Origin: Butyricimonas faecihominis
Lineage (GTDB): Bacteria > Bacteroidota > Bacteroidia > Bacteroidales > Marinifilaceae
DNA length: 64,000 nt
Direction: 5' to 3'
Assembly: GCF_033096445.1 (NCBI RefSeq)
Contig: NZ_AP028155.1
Coordinates: 2,113,880 to 2,177,879 of the forward strand
The first letter of the stretch is position 1, and each line of letters opens with the position of its first letter. The notes beneath the pieces were generated by a model. The model saw only the letters and a program-made list of their open reading frames with translations, had not been told where the DNA came from and did no database searches. Both the position numbers and the translations under genes were made by a program. Of this stretch, positions 8,389 through 18,312 are shown one piece after another.

Positions 8389-8439
8389 ACTTATTCTGAC
8401 AGGTGGTTTCCTATCAAGCAAAAAGCTGTCAGAATAAGT
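8389..8439. terminator. Long inverted repeat between convergent genes
   Basis: ACTTATTCTGACAG (8389-8402) and CTGTCAGAATAAGT (8426-8439) are perfect 14-bp arms between the convergent serine protease and thioredoxin-like genes. There is no T-run, so it may act as a bidirectional barrier or protect 3' ends rather than as a classical terminator. Confidence 0.5.
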
Positions 8440-8458
8440 CTTGACTATTACAAATACC

Positions 8459-9901
8459 TCAAATCCCCTCCAACCCTTTCCGTAAAGAATCTCTAAAAGC
8501 TTGATCCTCCTCTATCATGCCTTCCCAAGAATATCTGACCTTACCCTCTTTATCCAACAAGAAATAAGCAGGGTAATTCGTTATTTCAAATCTCTCTTTC
8601 AAAAAAGCAACATCGGGATCATCCATGTCTATCCTCACGCTAACGCATAAAGAATCCAGATAATTCACCCGCTCGGGTAAATCCCACGCCCAATTCCGCA
8701 TAATAAAATAAGCATCACTACCTCTTACGCATTCCAACAACAAAGGCTTATTTTTTTCCTTTACTCTCTCCAAAGCATCACTCCAAAATTTCCCGTTACA
8801 ACTTATCGGAAAACCCAGGTACCTGAATTTTTGATAAAAATCCCATTGTTCCACGGGAGTTTTAGCAAATTCAAAGAGCATCTTGGAAGTAAACTGACCC
8901 ATTCGTTCCTTGTCTTCATCTTTTCCGTTCAATCCTACATATTGCATCGCGTGCCACAAGCAATCCCGCCACTCTTTTAGTTCCACCAGTTCTTGCATCC
9001 CTTCCACCATCCCCGGGATATCATTTTCTAGGAAAGCTTTTACTTCTTTTGCCCAAGCCAATACAACTTTTACTTTATCTTCCCCCGAGATAACAGTACG
9101 GTCTGGGGTGGACACTGCCATCGTAATTTGTTTTATCAAATCGAACGCCTCTGGAGAAGCTTGACTGCCATACATCAAACGCTGAATTTCTTGTTTATAG
9201 CCTTGAACCAGGTAATCATCAATTCGCTCTTTTCCTTGCTTTTCCCGGAACTTGTCACCATGTTTCACCACGTATTCAAAATATTGGCTTCCATATACCT
9301 CTTCGCTAAAAAGAGACCAACATTCTTTATCTGTTAATTTTTCAAACGGGGTCTGCTCAAACAAAACTGTCCGAAGGCTATCGGCATCATGCAATTTTCT
9401 TATATCTTTCAATACCAAATAATAATCAACTTTATTCTGCAAACTCATTTTTTGCTTTCGTTCAAGCAAACCATTCAAAAAAAACAATGATGACGTTTCA
9501 TTTACACCACGTTTAGCCCAGGCTAGAAAATCTTCCGGTCTTCTTGCTCCCCGCAAGCGATGTCTTACTGTGCCATCCTCTTGCAAAATAAAAAATGTCG
9601 GGATGGAGTTCACGCCGTACTTCTTTTTAAAGTCTTTCCCCTCCAATTTATCTACATCCATTTGTATACAAATAAATTGTTTGTTACAATACTCCCCCAC
9701 GTCTTTTCTACTCAACACTTCTTCAAGCATCACTTGACACGGCCCACACCAAGAAGCGGTAACATCAACAAAAACAAACTTTCCCTCCGCTCGTGCCCGT
9801 GAAAGAGCTTGATCCAAAGACAAGGTATCAAATTTTACACTTTGGGCAAATACACTACAATAAGTCAAAAGACTTATCACTAATAACATACTTTTTTTCA
9901 T
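8459..9901 (-). CDS. Secreted two-domain thioredoxin-like protein
   Basis: 480 residues counted from the MKKS start; an in-frame ATG lies two codons upstream. A signal peptide ends near SVFAQ. The first thioredoxin fold carries the active site CGPC (Cys54 and Cys57 counted from the upstream ATG) and the cis-proline segment NSIPTFFIL. A helical middle domain follows. A second thioredoxin-like fold at about 385-482 (KPLLLECVRG..., ITNYPAYFLLDKEGKV) keeps the cis-Pro region but has no CxxC, so it is probably structural or binding. It follows the SusCD-lipoprotein cassette after about 160 bp. Periplasmic thiol-disulfide proteins commonly accompany SusCD operons and may reduce Cys-containing substrates or chaperone surface proteins. 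Confidence 0.85.
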   Translation of the reverse strand: MKKSMLLVISLLTYCSVFAQSVKFDTLSLDQALSRARAEGKFVFVDVTASWCGPCQVMLEEVLSRKDVGEYCNKQFICIQMDVDKLEGKDFKKKYGVNSIPTFFILQEDGTVRHRLRGARRPEDFLAWAKRGVNETSSLFFLNGLLERKQKMSLQNKVDYYLVLKDIRKLHDADSLRTVLFEQTPFEKLTDKECWSLFSEEVYGSQYFEYVVKHGDKFREKQGKERIDDYLVQGYKQEIQRLMYGSQASPEAFDLIKQITMAVSTPDRTVISGEDKVKVVLAWAKEVKAFLENDIPGMVEGMQELVELKEWRDCLWHAMQYVGLNGKDEDKERMGQFTSKMLFEFAKTPVEQWDFYQKFRYLGFPISCNGKFWSDALERVKEKNKPLLLECVRGSDAYFIMRNWAWDLPERVNYLDSLCVSVRIDMDDPDVAFLKERFEITNYPAYFLLDKEGKVRYSWEGMIEEDQAFRDSLRKGLEGI

Positions 9902-9995
9902 ACACAATATTATTTAACAATACGAACATATACCACTTTACCGGGAATGAAGTAAAACTTGTTTTCATTTGCAAACTTCCTCCCAAGAACAGAGA

Positions 9996-10040
9996 GGAAA
10001 CCAATTTCAACTAGCACGATCAGTTTCCTTCTGTCCTATT
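9996..10040 (-). promoter_or_regulatory. Stem-loop downstream of the lipoprotein gene (copy B)
   Basis: On the minus strand AGGAAACTGAT pairs with ATTGGTTTCCT. Relative to copy A (101-148) the change in one arm keeps pairing through G-U. It lies between the lipoprotein and thioredoxin-like genes and may set their relative mRNA levels. Confidence 0.4.
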
Positions 10041-10061
10041 TCTTAATTTACGTAACTCCTT

Positions 10062-11117
10062 CTAGTGAAAAGATTGACAAGTAACCCCGTTTGCTTTACA
10101 AAAAAGATCAACTAACTTTTTCATGTACAAACGTCGTTGAATACATTTTTCGCTATACTCTACACCCGCGAAAAGATTCTTGAACTCTTCATCCGAAAAG
10201 GCGTAAACAGAGGCAATATAATTCATCGCATCACAAGATTTCTCCAGAGCTTTTCGATGCACGATCCACCTGCTACTATCTTTAGGATCTATTTCACACC
10301 ACTCGGCATCCCCCCATTCCAGGAATCCCATACGCCAGTAATCCCATAACTCCGCACCGAAATACCAATCAGGATTCCAATCAATTTCCTCCCCGGTATC
10401 GATCATTCGATAAAATTTATAACCATGTAAATTATATAATGTTCGTGCTTTTTTAGGTAAATCCGAATTTGTCATTTTATAAAATACTTTTAAAGAATCC
10501 GAACAGTGGCTGTTTAACCAATTATACACTTTAGTACTCAACACCATTCCCGCCCAAAATTTCAACGTGGGTTCATCCATGTTTTTAATATCCGCTAATT
10601 TACCCACGGGCGTTGTTTCAATCGATTCCTCAAAGACCCAAGCCGTTTTCCCACCTTTTCTTATCGTATCTCCCCCATAATCTTCTGTTAACAAACTATC
10701 CACCAACAATAAAGATTTTATCCGATATTTCCCAGAAGGCGGCAAATTCGGAAACACCCACTTCTCTATCGTATTGACCGCTTTTAACATCGCTACCGTA
10801 TCTCGCGATAAAACGAAACGAATATCTCTTGATACGGAACTATAAAGAAGATATTTTTCACTTACAGTTTCATAAAATCTCACCGGTTCCCCGTTAGCAT
10901 CAATCCCATCTTCCACGTATCCCAACGTATCGTTAACGAAAATTGAAACTCCTGTTTCTTTATATATTTTATGGAGTAAATGCCCCAACTCTCCTGGTCT
11001 ATCCGGCACTGCAAACCAGTCAACGACAGTACTTGCATCCAGTTTAATGTCTTCTTCGTTACAAGAAGTCAATAACGTGAAGACGCATAAACTATATAAT
11101 AAATAACTTTTCCACAT
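10062..11117 (-). CDS. SusCD-associated lipoprotein of unknown function (copy B)
   Basis: 351 residues, same length as the copy-A paralogue and very similar, with lipobox LLTSC then NEED. Differences cluster in residues 35-130, while the segment from about 145 to the end is nearly unchanged, so the C-terminal part is probably under stronger constraint. No HExxH or other catalytic signature is visible; for example the copy-A segment LGHLLHEIYEE reads LGHLLHKIYKE here. It lies 21 bp after susD and upstream of the thioredoxin-like gene. Probably an accessory binding or processing lipoprotein of the uptake complex. Confidence 0.8.
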   Translation of the reverse strand: MWKSYLLYSLCVFTLLTSCNEEDIKLDASTVVDWFAVPDRPGELGHLLHKIYKETGVSIFVNDTLGYVEDGIDANGEPVRFYETVSEKYLLYSSVSRDIRFVLSRDTVAMLKAVNTIEKWVFPNLPPSGKYRIKSLLLVDSLLTEDYGGDTIRKGGKTAWVFEESIETTPVGKLADIKNMDEPTLKFWAGMVLSTKVYNWLNSHCSDSLKVFYKMTNSDLPKKARTLYNLHGYKFYRMIDTGEEIDWNPDWYFGAELWDYWRMGFLEWGDAEWCEIDPKDSSRWIVHRKALEKSCDAMNYIASVYAFSDEEFKNLFAGVEYSEKCIQRRLYMKKLVDLFCKANGVTCQSFH

Positions 11118-11138
11118 ATCACTATTTTTTATGATCCG

Positions 11139-12662
11139 TTACTCCAATTCTCTTTCCACTCGCTGGGGATTATCAACCAAATTACCTTGATTATACACGA
11201 TCTCGTAACCGGGAATCGGTAACACCCACGCCGGGTCTTCACCGTACGGTTTTAACACGTAATCCCCTTCCAACTTACCTTTTATGTCATAAGCCGTATG
11301 TCTTATAGATTTTTTCTCCGGGTACTTCGGAGACACCGCATACCTACGCAGATCAAACCAACGGTGAGCCTCAAAACAAAGTTCACGGCGTCGTTCATCC
11401 CGGATAAATGAAACCAAATCTTTTCCACTCAAACCGTCTATATCGGGGATGCCACCTTCAAAACGATTGTTCAACAACGTTTTAATCGTCTGTATCGCCT
11501 CCGCTTTATCCAACATGGCTTCGGCTTCCGCCTTGTTCAAATATAACTCCGCACTTCGGATCACGAAACAATCGTACACTTTCTCCCCTACTTTTGACAT
11601 CTTGTATTGCTCATCTCCTATAACCTCAAAAAAAGCATCTAATCTCAAGTCCTTTATTTGTTGCTCTTCAAAACGGTTATATAAAGAAATCAAGTCTTCT
11701 GAACCACCAAAGGTGCATATGCAAAAATAAGACATCTGATCATAAAAAGTATTGGTCGCACTATACCCTTGCGTAAAGACGATTTCCGGATTTTTATTAT
11801 CCAACACGTATCGCTCTTTCTCTCTTCCCTGAAACGATTTTAAATCCATTAATTCCACACCCTCCAAAGCCAACGCCTTTTGACATTCATCCAACGCCAA
11901 CTGCCATTCTCCCATATACAAATACACCCTGCTCAATAATATCCGGGCGGCAAGTTCGTTCACTCTATAGATCGTAGGTTGTGTAACCCCCTTCAACTTA
12001 TCGGCAGCGACTTTCAAATCCTCCACAATAACACGATAACACTCCTCCATTGAATTTCTTTTATAATACTCATCTACTATGTCTTCTGTAAGATTCAATG
12101 GGACACCCATATCACTAGATGCTGATTCTTTCACGTAAGGATTCGCATAGAGATTCGTTAACAAATAGTAATAAGCACCTCGCAGGAAACGAGCCTCTCC
12201 TTCCACTCTATTCCGAGTCTCAACAGAGTCATGGGAGAATTTTTTCACGTGAGCGATAATAACATTCAAGTACGCTATATGGCTATACATTTTTTCCCAA
12301 TCCTTATCCTCCCACTCCTCATCTGTCTTTGGATTGATAGTCAACTGATCAGACCAGTCATAGAAATTCTTATAAGGAACCATCTCATTTATGAGATCCG
12401 TAACACCGTCTTTTTTAAATACTGTCATAATCACATCATCATCCATCACGTGAATATAGGGATAGTATCCATTACCGTAAATACTTGCCTTCGCAAAACC
12501 CTCCGGTTGCTCCATATATCCGTTTCCGATAAGAATCTCGTCTAAATCGGCACAACTTTCCGCATAAGCCAAATCCTGTGAAAATTCTTCCAAAAATTTC
12601 CCACATGAATTAAACAATAACACACAAAGTATTAAGATTAAATATCTTTTCATCTTTTTCAT
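11139..12662 (-). CDS. SusD/RagB-family outer-membrane nutrient-binding lipoprotein (copy B)
   Basis: 507 residues with lipobox LLFNSC then GKFLEEF, and the same C-terminal signature (DERRRELCFEAHRWFDLRRY) as copy A. It follows susC by 3 bp and should form the lid of that transporter. Variable blocks relative to copy A fall at residues 55-90 and about 265-325, where SusD proteins often contact ligand; this hints at different ligand preferences for the two copies. Confidence 0.95.
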   Translation of the reverse strand: MKKMKRYLILILCVLLFNSCGKFLEEFSQDLAYAESCADLDEILIGNGYMEQPEGFAKASIYGNGYYPYIHVMDDDVIMTVFKKDGVTDLINEMVPYKNFYDWSDQLTINPKTDEEWEDKDWEKMYSHIAYLNVIIAHVKKFSHDSVETRNRVEGEARFLRGAYYYLLTNLYANPYVKESASSDMGVPLNLTEDIVDEYYKRNSMEECYRVIVEDLKVAADKLKGVTQPTIYRVNELAARILLSRVYLYMGEWQLALDECQKALALEGVELMDLKSFQGREKERYVLDNKNPEIVFTQGYSATNTFYDQMSYFCICTFGGSEDLISLYNRFEEQQIKDLRLDAFFEVIGDEQYKMSKVGEKVYDCFVIRSAELYLNKAEAEAMLDKAEAIQTIKTLLNNRFEGGIPDIDGLSGKDLVSFIRDERRRELCFEAHRWFDLRRYAVSPKYPEKKSIRHTAYDIKGKLEGDYVLKPYGEDPAWVLPIPGYEIVYNQGNLVDNPQRVERELE

Positions 12663-12665
12663 TCA

Positions 12666-15600
12666 TTAAAATGTCACATTCAAACTAAGACTATAAGTCG
12701 GGCGAACAGATATGTTTATCAACTCCGAAGAACCGAATTGAGAGGGATCCTGCCCTTTCAATTTTTTGCTACATATGGTAAATAGATTTGTTCCACTCAC
12801 ACTCAAATAAGCTGACTTCATGTACATCTTCTGACAAATTCTCTTCGGGACAACGTAACGCAATGACAAGCTTGTCAATTTCAAGTAATCTCCCGAAACG
12901 ACACGGACATTGGAATTGTCATACATATTCCAAATCGTTCCGGCAAATTCGTACGACTTGTCATTCCACCATGGCGTTCTTGTTCTCTTGTAACTCTCTG
13001 CATCCAACATCCCGGGAACATTCGTGTATTTCTCATCCCCAGGACGCTGCCAACGATGAACAAATTCGCCTCTCATGTTCATCACCGGAGCCGGTACTGC
13101 CGAATTACTACTTCCATACATTTGTAACAAACGAACCTTTGCCCCCACGCTATAAGCCAAATTGAAGGACAACCCCCAGTTTCTCCAGCCCAAATAGTTA
13201 CTGATACTTCCCTGTAAAAAAGGTTCTCTACAACCGGAATGTTCCATCACCTCCATACAAACATCCCCCAACGTCATCAACTCGTACGATTTCTGGCGGG
13301 TAATCTCGTTACCGTTCTTATCCGTCCCGACTATCTCGCCTGCATCCGTGCCGTAAAAAGTAGGACGCCCGTCCTTGGGATCCAAACCCGTAAATTTGTA
13401 AGAATAAAACGTGTTTACGGGACGCCCGGCAATTTGAACCCGACCGTCCAGATAATCCCCGTATCTGATTTCATCCTGCAAAACCTCATCTTTGGCTTTT
13501 ATTTTATCCACCAACTGATTCAACACGGAACCGAAGTTCGGGTTTATTCGCCACACGAAACCGCGTTTCTCCCCGCCAGCTCCAAGATTCTCGATAGGCG
13601 TAAAATTAAAATTAAACTCAAACCCCTGATTATTTAAGGTACCCCTATTCACCGTATAAGTACTAACACCATTAATTCTTGAAACCGTTTTCGACATAAA
13701 CGCATCCGTCGTGTGACGATAATAATAACTGAAATTCCCGACTAGCTTGTTATTAAACAACGAGTATTCCAACTCGATGTTATAGGTTGACGTCTTCTCC
13801 CATTTTAAATGCGGGTTCGGGTAATACTTAATGGAAGAGTATAATTCGTTAAACGCCCAATGAGTACCCTTTCGCTGTATAATCAACTTCGGAGAATCTT
13901 GAGCAGACATATTTCCTTGGTAACCAAACGACGCTTTTAATGCTAAGGTATTAATCCACCATTTATCAGACAACAGATTCTCGTGCATATTCCATCGACC
14001 GGAAACAGACCATATCGGGTTCAGTTTTTCATTACTTCTATCTCCAAATTTATTACTTCCATCAATACGCATATTCGCATTAAGAATATACGAATCTTTA
14101 TAAGCATAAAACAACGTTCCCACTAATCCTACTTGACGGGTTAAATTATGCGTCAAAACTCCCTTGGCGGAAGAATTAGTTTTTAACCAACTATCATAAT
14201 TAGGAAATGGCACGTATCCCCACGAATCAGGTAAATTCACATCATCAAAAAGCATCCCCCGTTCCGGGATATATCCCCTTTTCGTTATTGCAAAACTAGT
14301 ATAAAGAGTTGAACTCAACTCTCCAATAACAGAAGCTTGGAACTGATGTCTACTTTCTTTATCCAAAAATTTATTAAATGATAGATTTGCCCGGACACTA
14401 TAATTTTCATTTTTAGTATTATTTAAACGCAGTTCTCCACCAACAGGCATTTCCGAATAAGAAGATACCCCCACATTATCTTGCCCAGGAGCATATTCTT
14501 TTCTTAAATTAGCCGCATACCAACTTTTTTCACCGAAATAAACCCTCTCTTCCAAATTAGAGATTCCGTAAGAAAATTGGACTCCCGCCTTCAAACAAGG
14601 GATTAAACGATATTCTATATTTGTACTTACATTAATAGCGTTAGTTTGGATATTATCATCCGTATTTTCTCTTTCATTAATAATACTAAATGGCTTGGAA
14701 TACGTGTGTTCCAAATCATCATCTCTTTGATAAAACATCAAACTGCCATCCTCGTTATAGGCACCGACACTCCGGGCAGTATTTAACGCATAGGTCATTA
14801 GTCCGACCTCTTGAGGGGTGTATTGCTTTTTCTGCACACTCCCATTCAAACTAAAAGACATCAGAAACTTCTTATGATTAACATCCACCTTGGCCATTGC
14901 GCTATAACGATTATTTTCCTCTCCTTTCAAGTTACCATTTTCCGCAGAATAACCTAAAGAAGTGTAGTACCGAACATTCTCAGATCCACCGGAAATGCTC
15001 AACGTGTGCGCATGAGAATAGGTATCTTGCATTAACAACCCCAACCAATCCGTGTTGACGGTCTCCATGTATTTTACTTTCCGAATAAACTCATCGGAAG
15101 ATATTACCCCGTTCACGTAATCGTTGTAAGCCGCTTCATACCCCACGTAACTAGATAAATCCGGAATAAGTTGTTTTTTGCGTACAACTTCCTTGGAAAA
15201 ATCAATTCGTTCCTTCGAATTCATCACGTCAACGGAACGGTCCGTGTAACGAGGACGTTGCCGGAATGTACCCGATAAAGAATAAGAAACAGAGGGAGCT
15301 CCGACTTTTCCCTTCTTCGTGGTGATCACGATAACACCATTAGAAGCTTTAGGCCCGTAAATGGCAGTAGCAGACGCATCCTTTAACACGTCCAACTTTT
15401 CAATATCCTCGGGATTCAAACCGGAAATGGCATTTCCCAACAAGTTCACGAAATCCAAGTCATTAATACTCGCAGGATCCACGTTTACAGGATCCGTTAA
15501 AATGACTCCATCCAACACCCACAAAGGAGCGGTACTTCCCAACAGTGTTGTTGTTCCGCGTATTTTAATCTTGGGAGCGGCCCCCACTTGCCCGCTATTC

Positions 15601-16385
15601 TGCATAAAAATCATTCCCGGGATTCTACCTTCAAGCATCTGGTCCAACGTGCTGACTCCCGGTTGCATGATATCATCCATCTTCAACGTGGTCACGGAAC
15701 TGGTCAAATGACGTTTATCCACTTTATAATATCCCGTGGATACCGTGACTTCATCCAACTCCATCAACTCCTCCTCCAAAACGATTCGTAATGTATCCGT
15801 TGCTACAGTAAAATTTACAAGCTGCTTTTTAAAGCCAATAAAAGAAAATTCCAAAGCGCCCTGTTGCATGGGTAAGGCTATCCTGAACCAACCTTTCACG
15901 TTCGTGGAAGTTCCTATTGATGTCCCCGCAACCTTCACGGTTACACCAGGCAAAGCATGACGATCTTTATCGTACACCCATCCTTGTATCACTTTCGATT
16001 TTTCTTTCTCCGATGTCACGTTTTTTTCTTTAATAACCACAACATTTCCATCAAAAGAATAGGTTAACCCTAAATCAGATAGCAACTTTTCTAGGACTCG
16101 CACAAGCTCTTCATTCTCAGCTTTTACACTGACCATTCCTTTCGTCTTCAGCAAGGCATAATTATAAAAAAAATCACACTTCGACTGTTTACCCAACTCT
16201 TCTAAAACTGTTGTCAAGAAGACATTTTTCAAATCAATTGTCACCTTTACATCCTGAGCTAATCCTTTTGCGTGCACTGACATACACACGCTAAATAATA
16301 AAACTCCTAACAATTTCATAAACATTAACATTTTGCGCCATGATATCCAATAGAATGACCAGACGCCATTTCGTTTTTTTTTCAT
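12666..16385 (-). CDS. SusC/RagA-family TonB-dependent transporter with STN domain (copy B)
   Basis: 1239 residues: signal peptide to about residue 44, STN domain 45-122 (KVTIDLKNVFLTTVLEELG through NVVVIKEKN), carboxypeptidase-regulatory-like domain, TonB plug with KIKIRGTTTLLG and the GPKASNGVIVITTKKG segment, and a large barrel ending SLSLNVTF. The STN domain is the periplasmic signalling part that contacts a FecR-type anti-sigma factor; the adjoining FecR and sigma genes complete that circuit. The polypeptide is close to copy A outside the STN segment. Substrate unknown. Confidence 0.96.
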   Translation of the reverse strand: MKKKRNGVWSFYWISWRKMLMFMKLLGVLLFSVCMSVHAKGLAQDVKVTIDLKNVFLTTVLEELGKQSKCDFFYNYALLKTKGMVSVKAENEELVRVLEKLLSDLGLTYSFDGNVVVIKEKNVTSEKEKSKVIQGWVYDKDRHALPGVTVKVAGTSIGTSTNVKGWFRIALPMQQGALEFSFIGFKKQLVNFTVATDTLRIVLEEELMELDEVTVSTGYYKVDKRHLTSSVTTLKMDDIMQPGVSTLDQMLEGRIPGMIFMQNSGQVGAAPKIKIRGTTTLLGSTAPLWVLDGVILTDPVNVDPASINDLDFVNLLGNAISGLNPEDIEKLDVLKDASATAIYGPKASNGVIVITTKKGKVGAPSVSYSLSGTFRQRPRYTDRSVDVMNSKERIDFSKEVVRKKQLIPDLSSYVGYEAAYNDYVNGVISSDEFIRKVKYMETVNTDWLGLLMQDTYSHAHTLSISGGSENVRYYTSLGYSAENGNLKGEENNRYSAMAKVDVNHKKFLMSFSLNGSVQKKQYTPQEVGLMTYALNTARSVGAYNEDGSLMFYQRDDDLEHTYSKPFSIINERENTDDNIQTNAINVSTNIEYRLIPCLKAGVQFSYGISNLEERVYFGEKSWYAANLRKEYAPGQDNVGVSSYSEMPVGGELRLNNTKNENYSVRANLSFNKFLDKESRHQFQASVIGELSSTLYTSFAITKRGYIPERGMLFDDVNLPDSWGYVPFPNYDSWLKTNSSAKGVLTHNLTRQVGLVGTLFYAYKDSYILNANMRIDGSNKFGDRSNEKLNPIWSVSGRWNMHENLLSDKWWINTLALKASFGYQGNMSAQDSPKLIIQRKGTHWAFNELYSSIKYYPNPHLKWEKTSTYNIELEYSLFNNKLVGNFSYYYRHTTDAFMSKTVSRINGVSTYTVNRGTLNNQGFEFNFNFTPIENLGAGGEKRGFVWRINPNFGSVLNQLVDKIKAKDEVLQDEIRYGDYLDGRVQIAGRPVNTFYSYKFTGLDPKDGRPTFYGTDAGEIVGTDKNGNEITRQKSYELMTLGDVCMEVMEHSGCREPFLQGSISNYLGWRNWGLSFNLAYSVGAKVRLLQMYGSSNSAVPAPVMNMRGEFVHRWQRPGDEKYTNVPGMLDAESYKRTRTPWWNDKSYEFAGTIWNMYDNSNVRVVSGDYLKLTSLSLRYVVPKRICQKMYMKSAYLSVSGTNLFTICSKKLKGQDPSQFGSSELINISVRPTYSLSLNVTF

Positions 16386-16460
16386 AAATTTGTTATTAAA
16401 TTATACATGATATACTTTTTCTTCCAGTGCAAATGACAAGAAAAGTATATTTCAATTCAG

Positions 16461-16491
16461 CAGATTGAAGATTTACCAGATTTTCAATCTG
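16461..16491 (-). promoter_or_regulatory. Leader stem-loop between fecR and susC copy B
   Basis: Perfect 9-bp arms CAGATTGAA (16461-16469) and TTCAATCTG (16483-16491) overlap the last codons of fecR and lie about 76 nt before the susC start. On the minus strand an A-run precedes it and no T-run follows, so it may be an attenuator, processing site or translation-control hairpin. Confidence 0.45.
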
Positions 16492-17638
16492 TTTTTCTTT
16501 TTATAATAATTGTGTTACCATGAATTATAAACTGAACATCTTGAGTTTCCTCCATCTTTTCCAACAAATAACTGATATCCTCATAGCGTTTCAAACGTCC
16601 ACCAAATTCCATATTTTTCAATTCCGGATTTTGGAAAAAGACATTCAAATTATACCATTTAGCTAACACATCCATTATTCTCTCCAAAGACTCCTGTTTA
16701 AAATAATAATAACCATCTTTCCAAGAAGTATAAAGCTCCATATCAACAGTACGTACATTTGCAGTCTTATCCTCTCGATCATACACAAATTGCATTCCCG
16801 GATCTAAATCAAAATTTTTCGATCCGTATCCAACTCTTACTTTCCCCTCGACCAATGTAGTTGCAACCACTTTCTCATCCGGATAAGCATTTACATTAAA
16901 AGAGGTCCCTAACACTCTCACGTCTACCTCCTCTGTTTTCACCACGAAAGGTCGCTCCTCGTCTTTTGTTACTTCAAAAAATCCCTCCCCAGTCAAAAAG
17001 ACTTCTCTAATATCTCCTGCAAACCTAACCGGATAGCGCAATGATGAACCAGAATTCAAATGCACTCGCGTATTATCTGATAGCTGGAGATTAAACTCCC
17101 CTCCTAATGGAACACGAATCGTATGAAAATCAATAGTCTCCACATTCATCCCTGCATCATAAATTAATGTATTTTTTACGCTTGCCACTTTCGATTGATG
17201 TTCGGCAAAAACAATCTCTTGAAAAGAAGAGTCCAACTCAATAACTTGTCCTTGAGGTAATATAAGTTCGGCCTTAGGAGATCCTGGACCTATATTTGCA
17301 ATCTCTATTATTTCATTTCCGTCTTCTTGAGAATATATGAAATATCCCATAATACCTAGCAAAAGCATGATTCCCGCAGCAACAGAACTCCAACGAATAA
17401 ATAATTGTTCTTTCCGTTGCTTTTGTACAATTCTTTCAATTCGCGCAAAAACAAAATCCTTGTTTTCTCGATATTTCAATCCCACACCAAGTTTCCGCAA
17501 TTCATGCAATTCTCCCTCAAACCGATTCCTACATTCATTCTCCCGTCTCCATTCTTCCAACAGACATTTCTCCTCCTCGGAAAGTTTTTCTCCGGTAAAA
17601 CTTCCTGCTAAAATTCGATCTATATCATTTTCTTTCAT
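16484..17638 (-). CDS. FecR-family anti-sigma factor
   Basis: 384 residues. A cytoplasmic N-terminal helix bundle (about 1-80) binds the sigma factor. One transmembrane helix follows (about 84-105, SSVAAGIMLLLGIMGYFIY). The periplasmic FecR domain (about 130-285) shows VPLGGEFNLQLSDNTRVHLNS, FLTGEGFFEV and VLGTSFNVNAY. A C-terminal DUF4974/STN-like domain (about 305-380) carries LERIMDVLAKWYNLNVFF. It senses the loaded state of the partner SusC through the STN domain and releases the sigma factor. It lies between the sigma gene and the STN-bearing susC. Confidence 0.94.
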   Translation of the reverse strand: MKENDIDRILAGSFTGEKLSEEEKCLLEEWRRENECRNRFEGELHELRKLGVGLKYRENKDFVFARIERIVQKQRKEQLFIRWSSVAAGIMLLLGIMGYFIYSQEDGNEIIEIANIGPGSPKAELILPQGQVIELDSSFQEIVFAEHQSKVASVKNTLIYDAGMNVETIDFHTIRVPLGGEFNLQLSDNTRVHLNSGSSLRYPVRFAGDIREVFLTGEGFFEVTKDEERPFVVKTEEVDVRVLGTSFNVNAYPDEKVVATTLVEGKVRVGYGSKNFDLDPGMQFVYDREDKTANVRTVDMELYTSWKDGYYYFKQESLERIMDVLAKWYNLNVFFQNPELKNMEFGGRLKRYEDISYLLEKMEETQDVQFIIHGNTIIIKRKTD

Positions 17639-17722
17639 CCTAATATTTATTTTCTATATATATATCACCACACTTTTCATTTAGGGTGAAAAGAAAAAGA
17701 TTTTTTTTTCTCAAATGCTTAA

Positions 17723-18295
17723 TTATTTCCCCGTAGACATAAAAAGTAGAATAGAAGAGAATGCATCCCGAGTTAGATTCTCACGCAAAAATCGCAAAGC
17801 AATTTTCATTTGAGTTTTAACCGTATTAATACTAATATTCAATACATCAGCAATTTCACGATACTTCATATCATCCAAACAAGCCATCAAAAATATCTTT
17901 CGGCATTCATCCGGAAGACGACTAATCGTGCGATATAGTAATTCCATCTCCTTCCCGACCTCCTCTTCCCCAAAATAAGCAGATAGCTCATACTCTCTTT
18001 CAGAAATGTTACTATACAATCGATCTTTTCGGCACTGATCACGCACATAATTAATCGCCCTAAACTTTATTGCTTGAAACATAAATCGATCCAATTCTCC
18101 TTCGAAATTTTCCAAACGTCTAGAACGCCAAATGTGTACAAAACAATCCTGTACGATATCCTCTGCACTCTCCAGATCTCGTATCAATCGGTAACAATAA
18201 AGCAAAAGAGGCTCATAATATACATCAAAAAGTTTCTGTAGAGCAACCCTTTCATCTTGTTTGTACAAAGATAATATCTCTCCCGAGTTTGCCAT
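17723..18295 (-). CDS. ECF-type RNA polymerase sigma factor
   Basis: 190 residues from the ATG at 18295. The open frame extends to a GTG at 18313, but the promoter -7 box occupies 18313-18320, so only the internal ATG (MANSGEIL) would lie within the transcript. Region 2 is seen in YYEPLLLYCYRLIRD and ESAEDIVQDCFVHIW; region 4 in LPDECRKIFLMACLDDMKYREIA followed by an HTH (LNISINTVKTQM). It should direct polymerase to the downstream susC operon once released from the neighbouring FecR protein. The gene ends about 85 bp before fecR. Confidence 0.93.
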   Translation of the reverse strand: MANSGEILSLYKQDERVALQKLFDVYYEPLLLYCYRLIRDLESAEDIVQDCFVHIWRSRRLENFEGELDRFMFQAIKFRAINYVRDQCRKDRLYSNISEREYELSAYFGEEEVGKEMELLYRTISRLPDECRKIFLMACLDDMKYREIADVLNISINTVKTQMKIALRFLRENLTRDAFSSILLFMSTGK

Positions 18296-18312
18296 TTCAC
18301 ACGCATTTGGCA

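Larger units (their letters stand above)
9931..16393. repeat. Direct repeat, copy B of the SusC-SusD-lipoprotein cassette
   Basis: Same-orientation partner of 33-6275. Copy B keeps the STN-coding segment (about 16020-16255) and stays attached to its FecR and sigma genes. Recombination between the copies would delete the intervening serine protease and thioredoxin-like genes. Confidence 0.9.
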
